This document shows positions 1 to 8,000 of a stretch of 8,240 bases of DNA, in pieces. The position numbers and the translations under genes were made by a program. The number at the start of each line of letters is the position of its first letter. Within the stretch, counting starts at the first letter, position 1. This DNA is from Burkholderiales bacterium (GTDB lineage: Bacteria > Pseudomonadota > Gammaproteobacteria > Burkholderiales > Burkholderiaceae_C), in NCBI GenBank assembly GCA_947458895.1, contig CANHBY010000035.1, forward strand, positions 1 to 8,240, written 5' to 3'. The notes under the pieces were generated by a model. That model was not told where the DNA came from. It saw only the letters and a list, made by a program, of their open reading frames with translations, and did not search any database.

Positions 1-2
1 CT

Positions 3-3000
3 GACGCGAAGCTGGCCAATTCGCCCTCCGAAGAATCGCCCTCCTCACCTCAAACGCTCAATGCCAGCGTGACCAGCGTTCTGCTGGACGCCGGTATGGC
101 GCCTGCCGACGCGCAGCGGCTCGCCCCCACGCTCACACCGGAACAAGTCAATGCCAACAACTTTGGCCCAACGCTCAAAGAACAGCTCCAAAAGGCAGAC
201 TCTGCCGACGATGCCGTTCTTTGGGCAAGCTACCAAGGCACCGCCCTTGAATCCGAACTCGAGGATTCCCAGTTCAAGGCAGATCTGAGGGAAGACCACC
301 GACTGAATCCGCAGGCTGACCTGGGGCAGCACGTCCACTATGCGCGTGCGCTGGGCCTGTACCGAAGCCTTGGCGGCTTCGCCCCACTGAACACCGTGCT
401 CGAGCTAGACCCCCAAACGCTTCAGGCTCTGCAGGGAATGAAAAGCACCGAGGTCAAGGCCCTCCTCGACTCCGGCAAGCGCCTAGCGGACATTGCGGGG
501 GTATCGTCTTCCGGCTCCTCTGGAGCACAAACGCCCGAGCCGCCTGCTGCTCCCAAGCTACCGGCTGATCTCAAGCCGCGTGCTGATCCCAAGCCACCTG
601 CTGATCTCAAGCCGCCTGCTGATCCCGAGCCGCCTGCTGATCCCAAGCCGCCTGCCGACGACTTGGTGGCCGCAGTGAAAGATGGGCTCACCAAGGCAGG
701 CATGAGCCCCGAGGATGCTGAAACCTTTTCAGGCCAAGTCAGCAGCGAAGAGCTTCACTCCACCCAATTCATGGGCACGCTGCAAACCAAACTCGCGGCG
801 GGCGCCCCGGCGGGTGACGCCATCATTTGGGCTCGCTATCAAGGCTTAGCGAGCAAGGCTGAACTCAGCGACCCTCAGTTCATCAAAGACTTGACCGAGA
901 CCCCCACTGAGCAGGCTCAGTCTGCTCAAACCCGCCTTCTCTTCGCTCACGCCAGCCTGCTGGTTCGCCGCCTCGAAAATGCCATCGACCTGCCGACCGC
1001 ACTGAATCTGGATGAGCAGACTCTCAGCAAACTGCTCGCAGCCGACCCCGCAAAGATCAAAAAATTCGCCGAGATAGGCCTCACCCCGGCGCAATTCATC
1101 GACACCACGGCAGATCAGCGAGCAGACCTGCTGGCCGCCAAGCCAGAGGCCGTCAAGGGCCTTCTCTCCGCGAGCATGAGCGTGCAGGATGTGCTCAGCA
1201 ACGCGGCCTCCATCACGGACCAAGACATCGCAAACCCGGACTTCTTTTTCAAGCTTGCAGACAATTTGGACCAAGGCTTGGCCGCCCCCAAGGCCATCAT
1301 TGCGGCCCGGAAGTCAGACCTGACATCGCCAACACCAGAAGAGCTGGCTGACCCACAGTTCGTACAGGACATGTCGGATGCCAAGCTCAATGACTATGGA
1401 GACACCGATGAGGACAAACTCAAGTACGCCCGCGCCAGTCGTCTGGCCCGAGAACTTCAGATCCCGCTTGCCACGGTCCTGAAGCTCGATTTAGCCCCAC
1501 TCACCGGCCTCTTGAAACTTGACGCCGAGAGCCTCAAGGCGCTCTCCGATGCGGAACATTCCCTCGACGAACTGGCGGCATTGACCCCTGAGACCCTGGC
1601 ACGCGTCTCGCAAATGGACCCCGACCTGAAAAGCTGGGTCGCACAACTCACCACGGTCTCCCTGCCTGAACTTGGCAAGCTCACCGACGAAGATATCGTC
1701 CAGCTCAAGGCTGCAAAAGATGGTGGCGTACGCACAGCCGACAGCAATCAAACTTTTGACGAATTCGACATCGACCGCAACACCATCTCGTACCCGATTC
1801 AGATTGGCGGCGGCGCAATCCTTTTCGATTCTTACCAAAGCGGAAAGGTGATCGTCTTTCAAAACACGAACAGGGGACTTTTCAGCAAGGTCACAGGCCT
1901 TTTGGCCAAGAAAAACCAACCGATCGTGGAAGATGTGAGGGCTCAAGCCATGCTGCCGCCCCAGGCCATGGTCAACGTCATGGAGCTCAGCACCAACGTG
2001 CTGGAAAAGCCAGACGACCCCACCTCGCCCCCCATCTCCGTCGGTCAGCTCGTCATGCAAACCATGGCGGGAAAATACCGAGACATGCTCGACAACCAGG
2101 AAATCACCAGCGATGACCCTCGCGCCAAGTTTGTCGAAACAATTGAAGCACGCAGCGCGCTGACCAACGGGTATGACCTGCTGCCGTATTACGAGACTGA
2201 CAACGGCTTTGGCGGCACCCAGCGCACCTACCCCGGCGGGGAGGACACCCCATTTTTCCAAAGGATGTCACCGAAGGATGTGGGTTCAATCATCAACGAA
2301 GGTGCCGTCGACAACAAGCTTTTGAGCCTGCTTGGCGACGACAGCACCATTCAAACAGATTACCAAGCGGCCATCGCCTCGAGCGTCGATGCTCTGCCAA
2401 ACAAGCAAGAGGTGATCGACCGGCTTTATAACTCCATCACCAGCCCCGAATACATCAAAGCGCTCAAAGTTCTCAAAGACAGCGGCATGAGTTACGACGC
2501 TGAGCAAATGACGCAAAGGGACATCACAGCCCTTGCCGCGCTGGACAACGCCAAATCGGTCGAGGCTGCCCAAAAACTGCGCATCAACAGCTTGGGCGCT
2601 GATTTTCAAGACCTGGTCGACGACCCCTCCATGGTCGACACCGAAAGCTTTGCGGTATCGACCGAAGATGCCATCTCCGTCGCCATGCGAGTCCTGCGTC
2701 TGGGTGCAGGGCACTTCAGGCACGGCTCGCAAACTGTGATGGACCTGTCCAAATACTTCAACGAGTTCAAGGCAGACAAGATAAGCGTGGCAGCTCTGGG
2801 TGACACCATCAAACAGCTGGTGATCCAGGCCAAGAAGGGCAATCTGCCCACCTCTTTGGGCAACATTACCCAGGCCCAGTTTGATGACGCCACGAAGGCC
2901 GCATACCTCCCACCGGAGATGCGTGGCAAGCTGACCGGTTTTTTCACCGTAGCCCAAAAGTATGGCGTCTGGGGATCCATCAGTGGCTCTGCTGCTATGG

Positions 3001-4208
3001 CGGGCTTCGCTTACCGGCTGTCCAAAGGCGCGTGGTCGGCTGACAGCTCCAGCCTGGAGCGTTGGGGTGCCGCGCGCGACTTGATCGCCTTCTTCACCGT
3101 AGGCCAACACTTTTTGCGAGTTGGCGCTGGGATCTTTGACCTCGGCGCCCAGCTGCTGGGCAAAGGGGGGCCCGATGCCCATCTCGCCTACAAAGCATTG
3201 GGATTGGACCGCAGCATGCCTGAGGTGTGGGGCAAGAAAAGCTTTCTACCGGATGAGCAAACCTGGGCAGAATGGGCCAAAAGGAAGCGGGCTGAGTGGG
3301 GGAATATCCGCCCAGACAATGCCGCGCCCGTCATCCCCGAGCCAGGAACCCCACAAGCCCTCGCTCAAGGGCTGCTGGCAGACGAGGGGGGCCCGCTCAT
3401 CGCCAACGCAAACGAGGGGGCAGCCTTTGCGGAAGCAGCAGACCAAATTCAAAATCGATATGACAATGCAGCTGCAGGCGCCGTAGATGCTGTGGCTGGC
3501 AACAACGCCGAGGTCAAAGCAGCCATCGCACGACTCGGTGCCGCTGATCTCCTGAAGCCGACGGAGGCGCTCGAACCGCTCGGCAAGGTGGCCAGCCGGA
3601 TCGGTTTGTCCGCCTTCAAAGTTCTGACCACGGTGGTTGACTTGGTGGGGGTCGCCGACATCGTGATGGGCGGGCTCTACCTGAAAAAAGCCATCCAGGA
3701 GGGAGACGTGCCAGGCATCGTGGGCAACAGCCTGGGCATGGTAGGGGGCGCGGCGCTGACGGGCGCTGGCGCCATTGGCACGTTGGGCTTGTGGGCTCCT
3801 GTAGGAAACGCCCTGTCTACAGCCGTGGCACCGTTATTCCTGGCGGGCAGCTTCTTTGCCCTTCTGGGCTTCGGGGCCCTCTCCTTGACCCAGGCCTATA
3901 AGCGCCACAACGCCCTACAGAACAGTTCTGACAAACAGGGCGAGTGGTTCAAAAACCTGGCACAAGAAGGCTTGACCGCATCTGATTGGGACAACCGCCT
4001 GGAATACCTCCGCTACGCCTTCGCTTGGTACGGGAATGACAACCTCCGTCGTGAAAAAAGCTACTTCGAAATGCAAAAAGAAGAGTGGGCTTTCTTCCAG
4101 GCAACGCAGGCAAAAAACGGCTCCTCGTTGAACCGCCTGAACGAAGGCCTCCACCTTTACACAAACCAGACCTGGAAGTCACCCACCGGCGAGACGCCGA
4201 TGGCCTAA
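3..4208 (+). CDS. Giant multi-module protein, 5'-partial; possible secreted translocator/effector-like protein (gene 1)
   Basis: The frame is open from the left edge to the TAA at 4206-4208, giving at least 1401 residues. A GTG at 69 could be called as the start, but the frame continues upstream without a stop and the GTG sits at the first residue of a repeated module, so the true start is probably outside the window. Order of parts: Ser/Pro/Glu-rich lead; module A (69-503); Pro-Ala-Asp linker (543-659); module B (660-1109); module C (1149-1583); then a long region shared with the downstream paralogue (about 1614-4190). That region includes a GFGGTQRTYPGG motif near 2204, a first hydrophobic block (about 2955-3160), a variable Ala/Pro/Asn-rich stretch (about 3250-3590), a second hydrophobic block (about 3600-3900), and a polar tail with SDKQGEWF (3927-3950), WYGNDN and GSSLNRLN. 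No enzymatic motif is recognised. Layout suggests a type III translocator/effector-like protein (HrpF/NopX/HrpK style); this is inference only. That it is a real gene is near certain, its function is not. Confidence 0.9.
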   Translation, partial: DAKLANSPSEESPSSPQTLNASVTSVLLDAGMAPADAQRLAPTLTPEQVNANNFGPTLKEQLQKADSADDAVLWASYQGTALESELEDSQFKADLREDHRLNPQADLGQHVHYARALGLYRSLGGFAPLNTVLELDPQTLQALQGMKSTEVKALLDSGKRLADIAGVSSSGSSGAQTPEPPAAPKLPADLKPRADPKPPADLKPPADPEPPADPKPPADDLVAAVKDGLTKAGMSPEDAETFSGQVSSEELHSTQFMGTLQTKLAAGAPAGDAIIWARYQGLASKAELSDPQFIKDLTETPTEQAQSAQTRLLFAHASLLVRRLENAIDLPTALNLDEQTLSKLLAADPAKIKKFAEIGLTPAQFIDTTADQRADLLAAKPEAVKGLLSASMSVQDVLSNAASITDQDIANPDFFFKLADNLDQGLAAPKAIIAARKSDLTSPTPEELADPQFVQDMSDAKLNDYGDTDEDKLKYARASRLARELQIPLATVLKLDLAPLTGLLKLDAESLKALSDAEHSLDELAALTPETLARVSQMDPDLKSWVAQLTTVSLPELGKLTDEDIVQLKAAKDGGVRTADSNQTFDEFDIDRNTISYPIQIGGGAILFDSYQSGKVIVFQNTNRGLFSKVTGLLAKKNQPIVEDVRAQAMLPPQAMVNVMELSTNVLEKPDDPTSPPISVGQLVMQTMAGKYRDMLDNQEITSDDPRAKFVETIEARSALTNGYDLLPYYETDNGFGGTQRTYPGGEDTPFFQRMSPKDVGSIINEGAVDNKLLSLLGDDSTIQTDYQAAIASSVDALPNKQEVIDRLYNSITSPEYIKALKVLKDSGMSYDAEQMTQRDITALAALDNAKSVEAAQKLRINSLGADFQDLVDDPSMVDTESFAVSTEDAISVAMRVLRLGAGHFRHGSQTVMDLSKYFNEFKADKISVAALGDTIKQLVIQAKKGNLPTSLGNITQAQFDDATKAAYLPPEMRGKLTGFFTVAQKYGVWGSISGSAAMAGFAYRLSKGAWSADSSSLERWGAARDLIAFFTVGQHFLRVGAGIFDLGAQLLGKGGPDAHLAYKALGLDRSMPEVWGKKSFLPDEQTWAEWAKRKRAEWGNIRPDNAAPVIPEPGTPQALAQGLLADEGGPLIANANEGAAFAEAADQIQNRYDNAAAGAVDAVAGNNAEVKAAIARLGAADLLKPTEALEPLGKVASRIGLSAFKVLTTVVDLVGVADIVMGGLYLKKAIQEGDVPGIVGNSLGMVGGAALTGAGAIGTLGLWAPVGNALSTAVAPLFLAGSFFALLGFGALSLTQAYKRHNALQNSSDKQGEWFKNLAQEGLTASDWDNRLEYLRYAFAWYGNDNLRREKSYFEMQKEEWAFFQATQAKNGSSLNRLNEGLHLYTNQTWKSPTGETPMA
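69..503 (+). other. N-terminal repeat module A of gene 1
   Basis: About 145 residues aligning by eye with modules B and C and with the modules in the remnant and gene 2. It opens with VLLDAGM (78-98), then a conserved F...L...L stretch, DSADDAVLWASYQG, an ELEDSQF segment, YARALGLYRSL and an L-LD-L-L pattern, ending in LADIAGV. It is predicted mostly helical from its alternating Leu/Ala/Asp pattern. No known domain name is claimed. Confidence 0.75.
543..659 (+). repeat. 18-bp in-frame tandem repeat encoding a Pro-Ala-Asp linker
   Basis: Five clear 18-bp units (561-578, 579-596, 597-614, 615-632, 633-650) plus a 9-bp partial unit (651-659), preceded by a degenerate unit (543-560). Each encodes a six-residue unit of the form P-A-D-(L/P)-(K/E)-P. 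Because 18 is a multiple of 3, unit gain or loss by slippage keeps the frame. The peptide should be an extended, proline-stiffened spacer between modules A and B. The remnant and gene 2 have no equivalent. Confidence 0.92.
660..1109 (+). other. N-terminal repeat module B of gene 1
   Basis: Second copy of the module, about 150 residues. It shows LTKAGMSPEDAE, TQFMGTLQTKL, GDAIIWARYQGLAS, AELSDPQFIKDL and an L-LDEQTLSKLL stretch. It is closest to the gene 2 module in the GDAI-(L/I)-ARY and ELSDPQFI(K/Q)DL segments. The usual YARA segment is degenerate here (FAHASLLVRRL). Confidence 0.78.
1149..1583 (+). other. N-terminal repeat module C of gene 1
   Basis: Third, most diverged copy, about 145 residues. 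Its start (AVKGLLSASMSVQDVL) matches the remnant between the genes (VAQVLLKAGMKLPDVL) better than modules A or B do. It retains ELADPQFVQDM, LKYARASRLARELQIPL and LKLDAESLKAL, ending with SLDELAAL. The WARY segment has become AARK. It leads directly into the conserved C-terminal region. Confidence 0.75.
2955..3160 (+). other. First hydrophobic block of gene 1
   Basis: Two hydrophobic or amphipathic stretches, one around YGVWGSISGSAAMAGFAYRL and one around LIAFFTVGQHFLRVGAG, separated by a short polar turn containing ERWGAARD. The same pattern recurs in gene 2 (GVWGSIGASACVASFGYRL, then AIGFFSAIGHVAKTGAGAV). They could be membrane-inserting segments or buried helices; the sequence alone does not decide. 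Confidence 0.5.
3600..3900 (+). other. Second hydrophobic block of gene 1 (probable membrane-inserting segments)
   Basis: A long Gly/Ala/Leu/Val-rich region with two or three candidate membrane helices: VDLVGVADIVMGGLYL, then NSLGMVGGAALTGAGAIG, then LFLAGSFFALLGFGALSL. Short charged or polar segments separate them (KKAIQEGD, then KRHN at the end). The order and polar breaks are conserved in gene 2. Hydrophobic pairs near the C-terminus are typical of type III translocators, but also of other membrane-active proteins. Confidence 0.6.
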
Positions 4209-4570
4209 AAGAGCAGCCTTCAGCGCATTCGAGCGAGGCCTCACCAGAAAAAGATAACGCGGCACTCCCTGAGGCCACGGAGCCAAACCCGCGCCAAACA
4301 CTCAAGGACGAGCTCGGCGATGCGGTCGACCCTGCCTGGGTAGACAAGCTGTCCAGCAACCAAGTGCAGGCGCTCCTGCAGCTTGAGGCCCCGGTCGCCC
4401 AGGTTCTGCTCAAGGCGGGCATGAAGCTGCCTGATGTGCTGCGCTTGCCCCCCACCCTCAGCGATGAAGAGGTCACGAAGGCTTCTTTTGCCGATGCGCT
4501 ATCTGAGCGCCTTAAAAGCGCGACTCTGCGGATGACGCGCTCCCGCGCGGTCGCTACGAAGGCTTGGCCG

Positions 4571-4575
4571 ATGAT
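4571..4575. repeat. Target-site duplication, left copy (ATGAT)
   Basis: Five bases directly outside the left inverted repeat, repeated at 4810-4814 outside the right end. Collapsing the two copies restores the host reading GAT GAT ACC GAG. Confidence 0.85.
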
Positions 4576-4809
4576 CCTAAAAACCGCAGTTGACCGCTTA
4601 CTTCCGCTGGCAGAACCTGATGAACGCTCAGAATTTCGCACACGAACCCCATCACCTTTTGGGCGAAAGCGCTACGCACCCGATTGGGCAGCACTGCGGC
4701 GCGCTGGCGGCGTTGCTCCGCCTTGCGGGCACGAGCCCGCCGCGTTGTCGCGCCTTGCCAGCACACCGCAGCGCTGCCCACTCGGGCGCGTCCAACTGCA
4801 GTTTTTAGG
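4576..4809. mobile_element. 234-bp MITE-like element with terminal inverted repeats and 5-bp target duplication
   Basis: The ends are inverted repeats: CCTAAAAACCGCAGTTG at the left, and at the right the reverse complement of CCTAAAAACTGCAGTTG (16 of 17 identical). ATGAT occurs directly outside both ends (4571-4575 and 4810-4814). Removing the element plus one ATGAT (239 bp) restores GLADDTELS in the host coding sequence, in line with the paralogues, which is strong evidence for a real insertion. Inside are a second inverted repeat (4674-4708 with 4757-4791, 30 of 35 matching), a small hairpin TTTCGC/GCGAAA (4634-4639 with 4663-4668), and a perfect hairpin GCGGGC-ACGA-GCCCGC (4725-4740). It has no transposase and must be mobilised in trans. 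CCTA termini with 5-bp duplications recall the IS1380 family (known for ISEcp1), but this assignment is tentative. Confidence 0.88.
4674..4791 (-). repeat. Internal long imperfect inverted repeat of the element
   Basis: Arms 4674-4708 and 4757-4791 pair over 35 positions with five mismatches. Four are transitions that become G·U pairs if the bottom strand is transcribed but A·C mismatches on the top strand, so a minus-strand RNA would pair at 34 of 35 positions. The tip holds the short GCGGGC/GCCCGC hairpin. It may act as a structured RNA, a transcription terminator-like barrier, or simply a transposition feature. Confidence 0.7.
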
Positions 4810-4814
4810 ATGAT
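4810..4814. repeat. Target-site duplication, right copy (ATGAT)
   Basis: Matches 4571-4575 exactly, directly after the right inverted repeat of the inserted element. Confidence 0.85.
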
Positions 4815-4995
4815 ACCGAGCTCTCCAGACCGAAGTTCCGCGCCGACATCACCGAGGCGCGGACCAACGGCGGGCCAGAAACTGCCACCGTGCGGCCGCG
4901 GGCAAAGAACCTGTCACACGGCTGAAATACGCGGCTCGTAGCATCAGCTACAGGTAGTTTCTCTCGGGCACAAGGCCCGGCGGGAACGACACCGC

Positions 4996-5000
4996 AAAGG
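4996..5000 (+). promoter_or_regulatory. Weak ribosome binding site candidate for gene 2
   Basis: AAAGG lies five bases upstream of the ATG at 5006. It is a short partial Shine-Dalgarno match at usable spacing. The nearest upstream in-frame stop is TAG at 4955-4957, so the start must lie downstream of it, and 5006 is the first ATG in the frame after that stop. No convincing promoter is seen between 4958 and 5005. Confidence 0.4.
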
Positions 5001-5005
5001 TTGCC

Positions 5006-8000
5006 ATGTACACCCCTGTCGATACCCGATCGCTGCCTTCGGTGAGCTCCCTCACCCAGCCTGCCCCCGGCAAGTCGGAAGGGGAGCCGCTGCCCGCGAT
5101 CGCCAGGAGTTACCTGGCTCAGTCTCTCTCGGCACCAACGGCTGGCACCTCCCAGGTCGCCCAGGTGCTGATGGGCGCCGGCATGGCGCCCGCCGCTGCG
5201 TCCTTCCATGCCAGAACCGTCAGCGCTGATGAGGCAAAGTCCACACAGTTCCTGACGGTCTTGCGCAACGAGCTCTCGAAAGGTCTGCTCGCTGGGGATG
5301 CCATCCTGTGCGCTCGCTTCTCCACCCTGGCGAGCGAGGAGGAACTCAGCGATCCTCAATTCATTCAAGACCTCAAAGACGCAGACGCCAAGGGCTATGG
5401 CGCATCGGCCACGCAGACGCTGCAGTACGCTCGGGCCAACCGCCTCGCTCAGCGCCTCGACATCCCCTTGTCGCAGACGATCAGCCTCAGCCCCGATCAG
5501 CTCACAAATTTGCTGGCCCTTGATGCCAGCGCCCTCAAGACCCCCCTGTCTGTGGGCCGCTCCCTCAGCGAGCTTGCTGAGATCCCCCCAGAAAATCTGG
5601 CCCCCCTCCAACAGCTCAGCCCCACACTTCTCGAGTGGCTGGGTCAAACCATGCAGGCCAGTCTGGCCGATATTGCCGAGCTCTCTGAAGAGGAGATCAC
5701 CTCCCTGCAGTCCGCCATGGACAACGGCTCACGCCTGGCCACGCACGATGAAGTCTTCAACGACATCAATCCCGAAACAGTCTCGCGCCCCATCAAGCTC
5801 GGCTCCGAGTGGATCGTCTTCGAGACACTTTCTGGCCAGGAAATCATCGTGGATCAAAACACCAACCCTGGGCTATATAACCAGGCTGTTGGCGTACTGA
5901 CCGAGCGCACTAAAGTACAAATCGATGCCGTTCGAACACAGGCGGGCCTGCCCCCACAGGCCGAGGTCAATGTCATGGAGCGAGCTACCCAGAAGCTCAA
6001 TGACGAGGCCGACCCCGATTCCGGCTACGCCTCGGTCAATGAGTCGGTCATCAAGAAGTTGCTCGACAACTACCGCGGCATGCTGGATCGCAATGAAATC
6101 ACCAAAGACGACCCGCGCGCCCAATTGATTCGCACCTTCGAGGCTCGCACCGCACTGGCCAATGGCTACAGCCTGCTGCCCTACTACGAGGCCAGCGGTG
6201 GTTTCGGCGGCACCTACCGAACCTACCCAGGCGGCCCGGACAACCCCACCTATCAAACCATGTCGAGCGAAGATGTCCGCAACCTGATCAATGAGGGCGA
6301 AGTCAACAACCGCATTCTGAGTGGGATGAACAACGAAACCATTCAGGCCGACTATCAAACCGCACTGAAAGAGGAAGTCGATGCGCTGCCCAACAAGCAA
6401 GAACTCATTGACACCCTCTTCAACAACCTGAGCAGCCCCAATTACATCCAAGCCCTGCGCACCCTGAAAGACCAGGGGCTGTCCTACGAAGCCGAGCAAA
6501 TGACTCAGCGCGATCTGATGTCGCTGGCAATGCTGGACCCAGCCAAATCCACCGAGGCCGCTCAGCAACTTCGCCTCAACAGCATGGGGGCTGATTTTCA
6601 GGAGCTCACCGACAACCCCGCGCTCATTGAAGTCCAGACCTTTGGGGACGCGCTCTACGACTCCGGCATGATTGCGATTCAGGCCATTCGTCGGGGGTCA
6701 GCGTTGATTCGTCACGGCACGCAGACTGCCGACGATTTGATCAAGTACATCAATGAAACCTTGAAAGACAAGAAGAGCGTCAATGCGCTGTCCGAGGTTC
6801 TGCGCCAGCTCGTGATCGACGCCAAGACCAAGAACATCACCAACATCGCCGGCATCAATCAAGCTCAGTTCAACGAGGCCATGGCCAAGACCTATTTGCC
6901 GCTCGAAATGCGAGGCAAAGTGGCCAACTTCTTTGCCACCACGCAGAAGTTTGGCGTGTGGGGTTCGATTGGCGCCTCGGCTTGCGTCGCCTCTTTTGGC
7001 TACAGGCTCTCGCAAGGCGCATGGGGCGAAGACAGCACACCGCTGTCTCGCTGGGGCGTGGCGCGCGATGCGATTGGTTTTTTCTCTGCCATTGGCCACG
7101 TCGCCAAAACCGGCGCTGGCGCAGTTGACTTCTTTCGCAGTTCACTGCTCGGCAAAGACCCGAACTCGCAGCTGGCGTGGAAGGCCTTGGGCCTGGACCG
7201 CACCATGCCCGAAGTCTGGGGCAAGACCAGCTTCCTGCCAGGAGGCAAGTCATGGAGCGAGCTCTGGCAGGGCCGGCCCGCGGGCGATACTGGCTACGGG
7301 CAGTTGCCTGACACGCCACCCGATTCACCCCGAGGCAGCGCTGCCAGCTTAAACGGCTATGTCGACGCCATGGATGAACTGTGGGAGGGCTATGACGACA
7401 CCGCCAGCAACCCCGGCGGCTTGTTTGCCGACGCCACCGATGCTTCACGCCCCACGCTTCAGGGTGCAGCCGACAATCTCAGCCAGATCTACGCCGAGGC
7501 CACCCCCCCAGCTGCCCTCACCAAAATGCCTGGTGGCACAGCGGCGAAAGTGGGCTCGTCAGCCATCAAAATCTTGCATGCCACCTGCGACCTGGCAGGC
7601 GTGGCCGACATTGTGATCGGCGCGCTGGGCCTGGCAAAAAGCATCAAGGACGGCGACGGGGGCATGATTGCCGCCAATTCCTTGGGGATCATTGGCGGCG
7701 CAGCGCTCACTGGGGCAGGCGTCATCAGCACCGCGGAGTTGCTCGCTTCGGCAACTTTACCCTTCAAGACTGCGGGATCAGCACTGTTTTTGGTGGGCGC
7801 CGCTTTTGCCGCCGCCGCCTTCGCGGCCAGCGCCATCGCTGTCTCAGTAACTCGCCACAATGAGTTGCAAAGCAGCTCCGACAAACAAGGCGAATGGTTC
7901 CAAGACTTGGCCAATGATGGCTTGGCCTACAGCGACTGGGCTGACAAACTCGAGTTCCTGCGCTACTCCTTCGCCTGGTATGGGAACGACAATACCGACA

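Larger units (their letters stand above)
4209..4957 (+). pseudogene. Remnant of a third paralogous coding sequence (N-terminal module), frameshifted and interrupted by an inverted-repeat element
   Basis: Directly after the stop of gene 1, in the +2 frame, lies a Ser/Pro/Glu-rich stretch followed from about 4350 by VDKLSSNQVQALLQLEAPV and VLLKAGMKLPDVL, aligning with the start of module C of gene 1. Near 4521 one base appears missing: the homologous reading moves to GAC TCT GCG GAT GAC GCG (DSADDA, as in module A). It then runs into RYEGLADD, where the element at 4576-4809 is inserted. After it the reading resumes as DDTELSRPKFRADITEA, matching ELSDPQFI-DL of the intact modules, until TGA at 4923-4925. 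A shifted frame then gives TRLKYAARSI, like LKYARASRL, ending at TAG 4955-4957. No ATG lies in the opening frame between the gene 1 stop and the module methionine, so the fragment looks headless as well as broken. Production of a functional protein is unlikely. Confidence 0.85.

Noticed and set aside
69..71. GTG at 69 as the start of gene 1
   Set aside because: The frame is open upstream to the window edge, the GTG aligns with an internal Val at the first residue of a repeat module, and no Shine-Dalgarno sequence precedes it.
543..659. CRISPR-like array
   Set aside because: The units are contiguous, in-frame 18-bp repeats with no unique spacers, and encode a proline-rich linker.
2286..3182. 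Long minus-strand open frame of 298 codons, and others at 4805-5647, 5873-6568 and 1491-2261
   Set aside because: They lie opposite strongly conserved plus-strand coding sequence, have no recognisable protein features, and are expected antisense shadows in GC-rich genes.
4725..4740. GCGGGC/GCCCGC hairpin as a rho-independent terminator
   Set aside because: No T-run follows on either strand, and it sits at the tip of the element's larger inverted repeat.
4085..4813. A 242-codon plus-strand open frame taken as a small intact gene
   Set aside because: It begins inside gene 1, changes away from the homologous frame near 4521, and its last 80 or so codons read through the inserted element. It is a composite of remnant and transposon.
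4600..5005. PIP box (TTCGB-N15-TTCGB) or hrp box upstream of gene 2
   Set aside because: I scanned for paired TTCG motifs at the right spacing and for GGAACC...CCAC and found none. TTCGC at 4635 has no partner 15 bases on.
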